Of a stretch of 64,000 bases of DNA, positions 63,368 through 64,000 are shown one piece after another (position 1 is the first letter of the stretch; the number at the start of each line of letters is the position of its first letter). Below the pieces are notes generated by a model. The model saw only the letters and a list, made by a program, of their open reading frames with translations, ran no database searches and was not told where the DNA came from. The stretch covers positions 14,463,444 to 14,527,443 of the forward strand of contig CM037848.1 in NCBI GenBank assembly GCA_021234535.1, in the 5' to 3' direction. This DNA is from Stichopus chloronotus. Lineage: Eukaryota; Echinodermata; Holothuroidea; Aspidochirotida; Stichopodidae. A program made the position numbers and the translations under genes.

Positions 63368-64000
63368 GTAATTCCTTGCCAATATTCATGAAGAACACAG
63401 TGCATGTACATTCAAGTTTTGAAATTCAAACACCATATCATCCTAGAGAAAGCATGCCTACACTTATCTCTTTTGATCACTGCATGTACTACGCAGTGTT
63501 TTATTTGACTTCAGTGACCTCAAATGAAATTGGACCTCCACCAAAATCGAGAGGAATCATCTACTCACTATGGCTAACCCACACACTAAGTACGAAATTA
63601 GTCAAGGTTACGCTTCTTGACATACCGTGTTTGCAAGCAAGGCGTCACATACACACACACAGTTTGACTTTTGCTGACCTCAAATGATCTCTGACCTTCA
63701 CCCAAAGCAATTGGGTTCATCTAGTCACTATGACCAATCCACACAGTAAGTGTGAAATTAGTCAAAACTACATCGCTCCCCATACCGTGTTTACGCGGTT
63801 TTCACAGTTTGACCTCTGATGACCTCAAGTGACATTTACTAAAAACAATAGGGATTACCTACTCACTATGACCAACCCACACACAAAGGATGACATAGTC
63901 ATGATTACCCTTCTTGAGATGTTGTGTTTAAAAGGTTTACACAGTTTGATCTCTTATGACCTAAAATGAACTTTGGGCTTTGCCAAAAACAAAAGGGATC
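63368..64000 (+). mobile_element. R-family element running off the right edge
   Basis: Left end TAATTCCTTGCC, then repeated units with GACCTCAAATGA, CCTCCACCAAAA, ACCAACCCACACAC and CTTGAGATGTTGTGTTTA. A CA tract lies at 63645-63660. At least three tandem units are visible. Confidence 0.7.

Noticed and set aside
1..64000. CRISPR array among the tandem repeats
   Set aside because: Repeats are contiguous or degenerate without unique spacers of constant length, and the DNA is animal.

Overview
This window is animal nuclear DNA: split genes with GT-AG introns, short exons, abundant MITE-like repeats and no prokaryotic operon structure. The gene families and repeat style (lectin first exons with a CPTFWTPWRNHCYR motif, TAGGCCTA-rich spacers, a Penelope-like element) point to an invertebrate deuterostome. 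An echinoderm is most likely, perhaps a sea cucumber; this is inference, not proof.

Three genes are visible, all on the minus strand. At the left edge (1115-1272) is the first coding exon of a secreted C-type lectin whose remaining exons lie off the window. A second, paralogous C-type lectin is complete in three exons (9498 down to 4726; 199 codons). From 15902 to 62504 and beyond the right edge runs the C-terminal part of a giant endocytic receptor of the LDL-receptor family. I traced 37 exons whose splice phases all agree; together they encode about 1,761 residues ending in a stop. The domain order is: seven LDLa repeats, two EGF, one six-bladed YWTD propeller, EGF, eleven LDLa repeats, two EGF, a second YWTD propeller, EGF-like modules, one transmembrane helix, and a cytoplasmic tail of about 130 residues with a single FENPMY endocytosis motif. 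Eleven LDLa repeats in the last cluster, one propeller after each cluster and few EGFs before the membrane match LRP2 (megalin) rather than LRP1.

Most of the remaining DNA is repeats. These include at least four MITE-like families whose ends abut TTAA (piggyBac-type target site), a 200-bp MITE present in two inverted copies in the lectin region, a hAT-like MITE, a decayed Penelope-like retroelement (reverse transcriptase plus GIY-YIG) in one receptor intron, a CR1/L2-type LINE tail, and a larger dispersed family ('R') with ends TGATTCCTTGCC/GGCAAGGAATCA, (CA)n tracts and internal units of about 145 bp. R carries perfect DR1 nuclear-receptor half-site pairs inside the receptor gene. There are also several minisatellites (62 bp, about 36 bp, about 24 bp, 22 bp and palindromic units). 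Insertions are nested in places, for example satellite, then R element, then MITE at 26.8-29.5 kb.

Functionally the window pairs secreted lectins (probably recognition of sugars or microbes) with a scavenger/endocytic receptor. Nothing in the sequence shows that they are co-regulated. No tRNA, rRNA or CRISPR could be supported.
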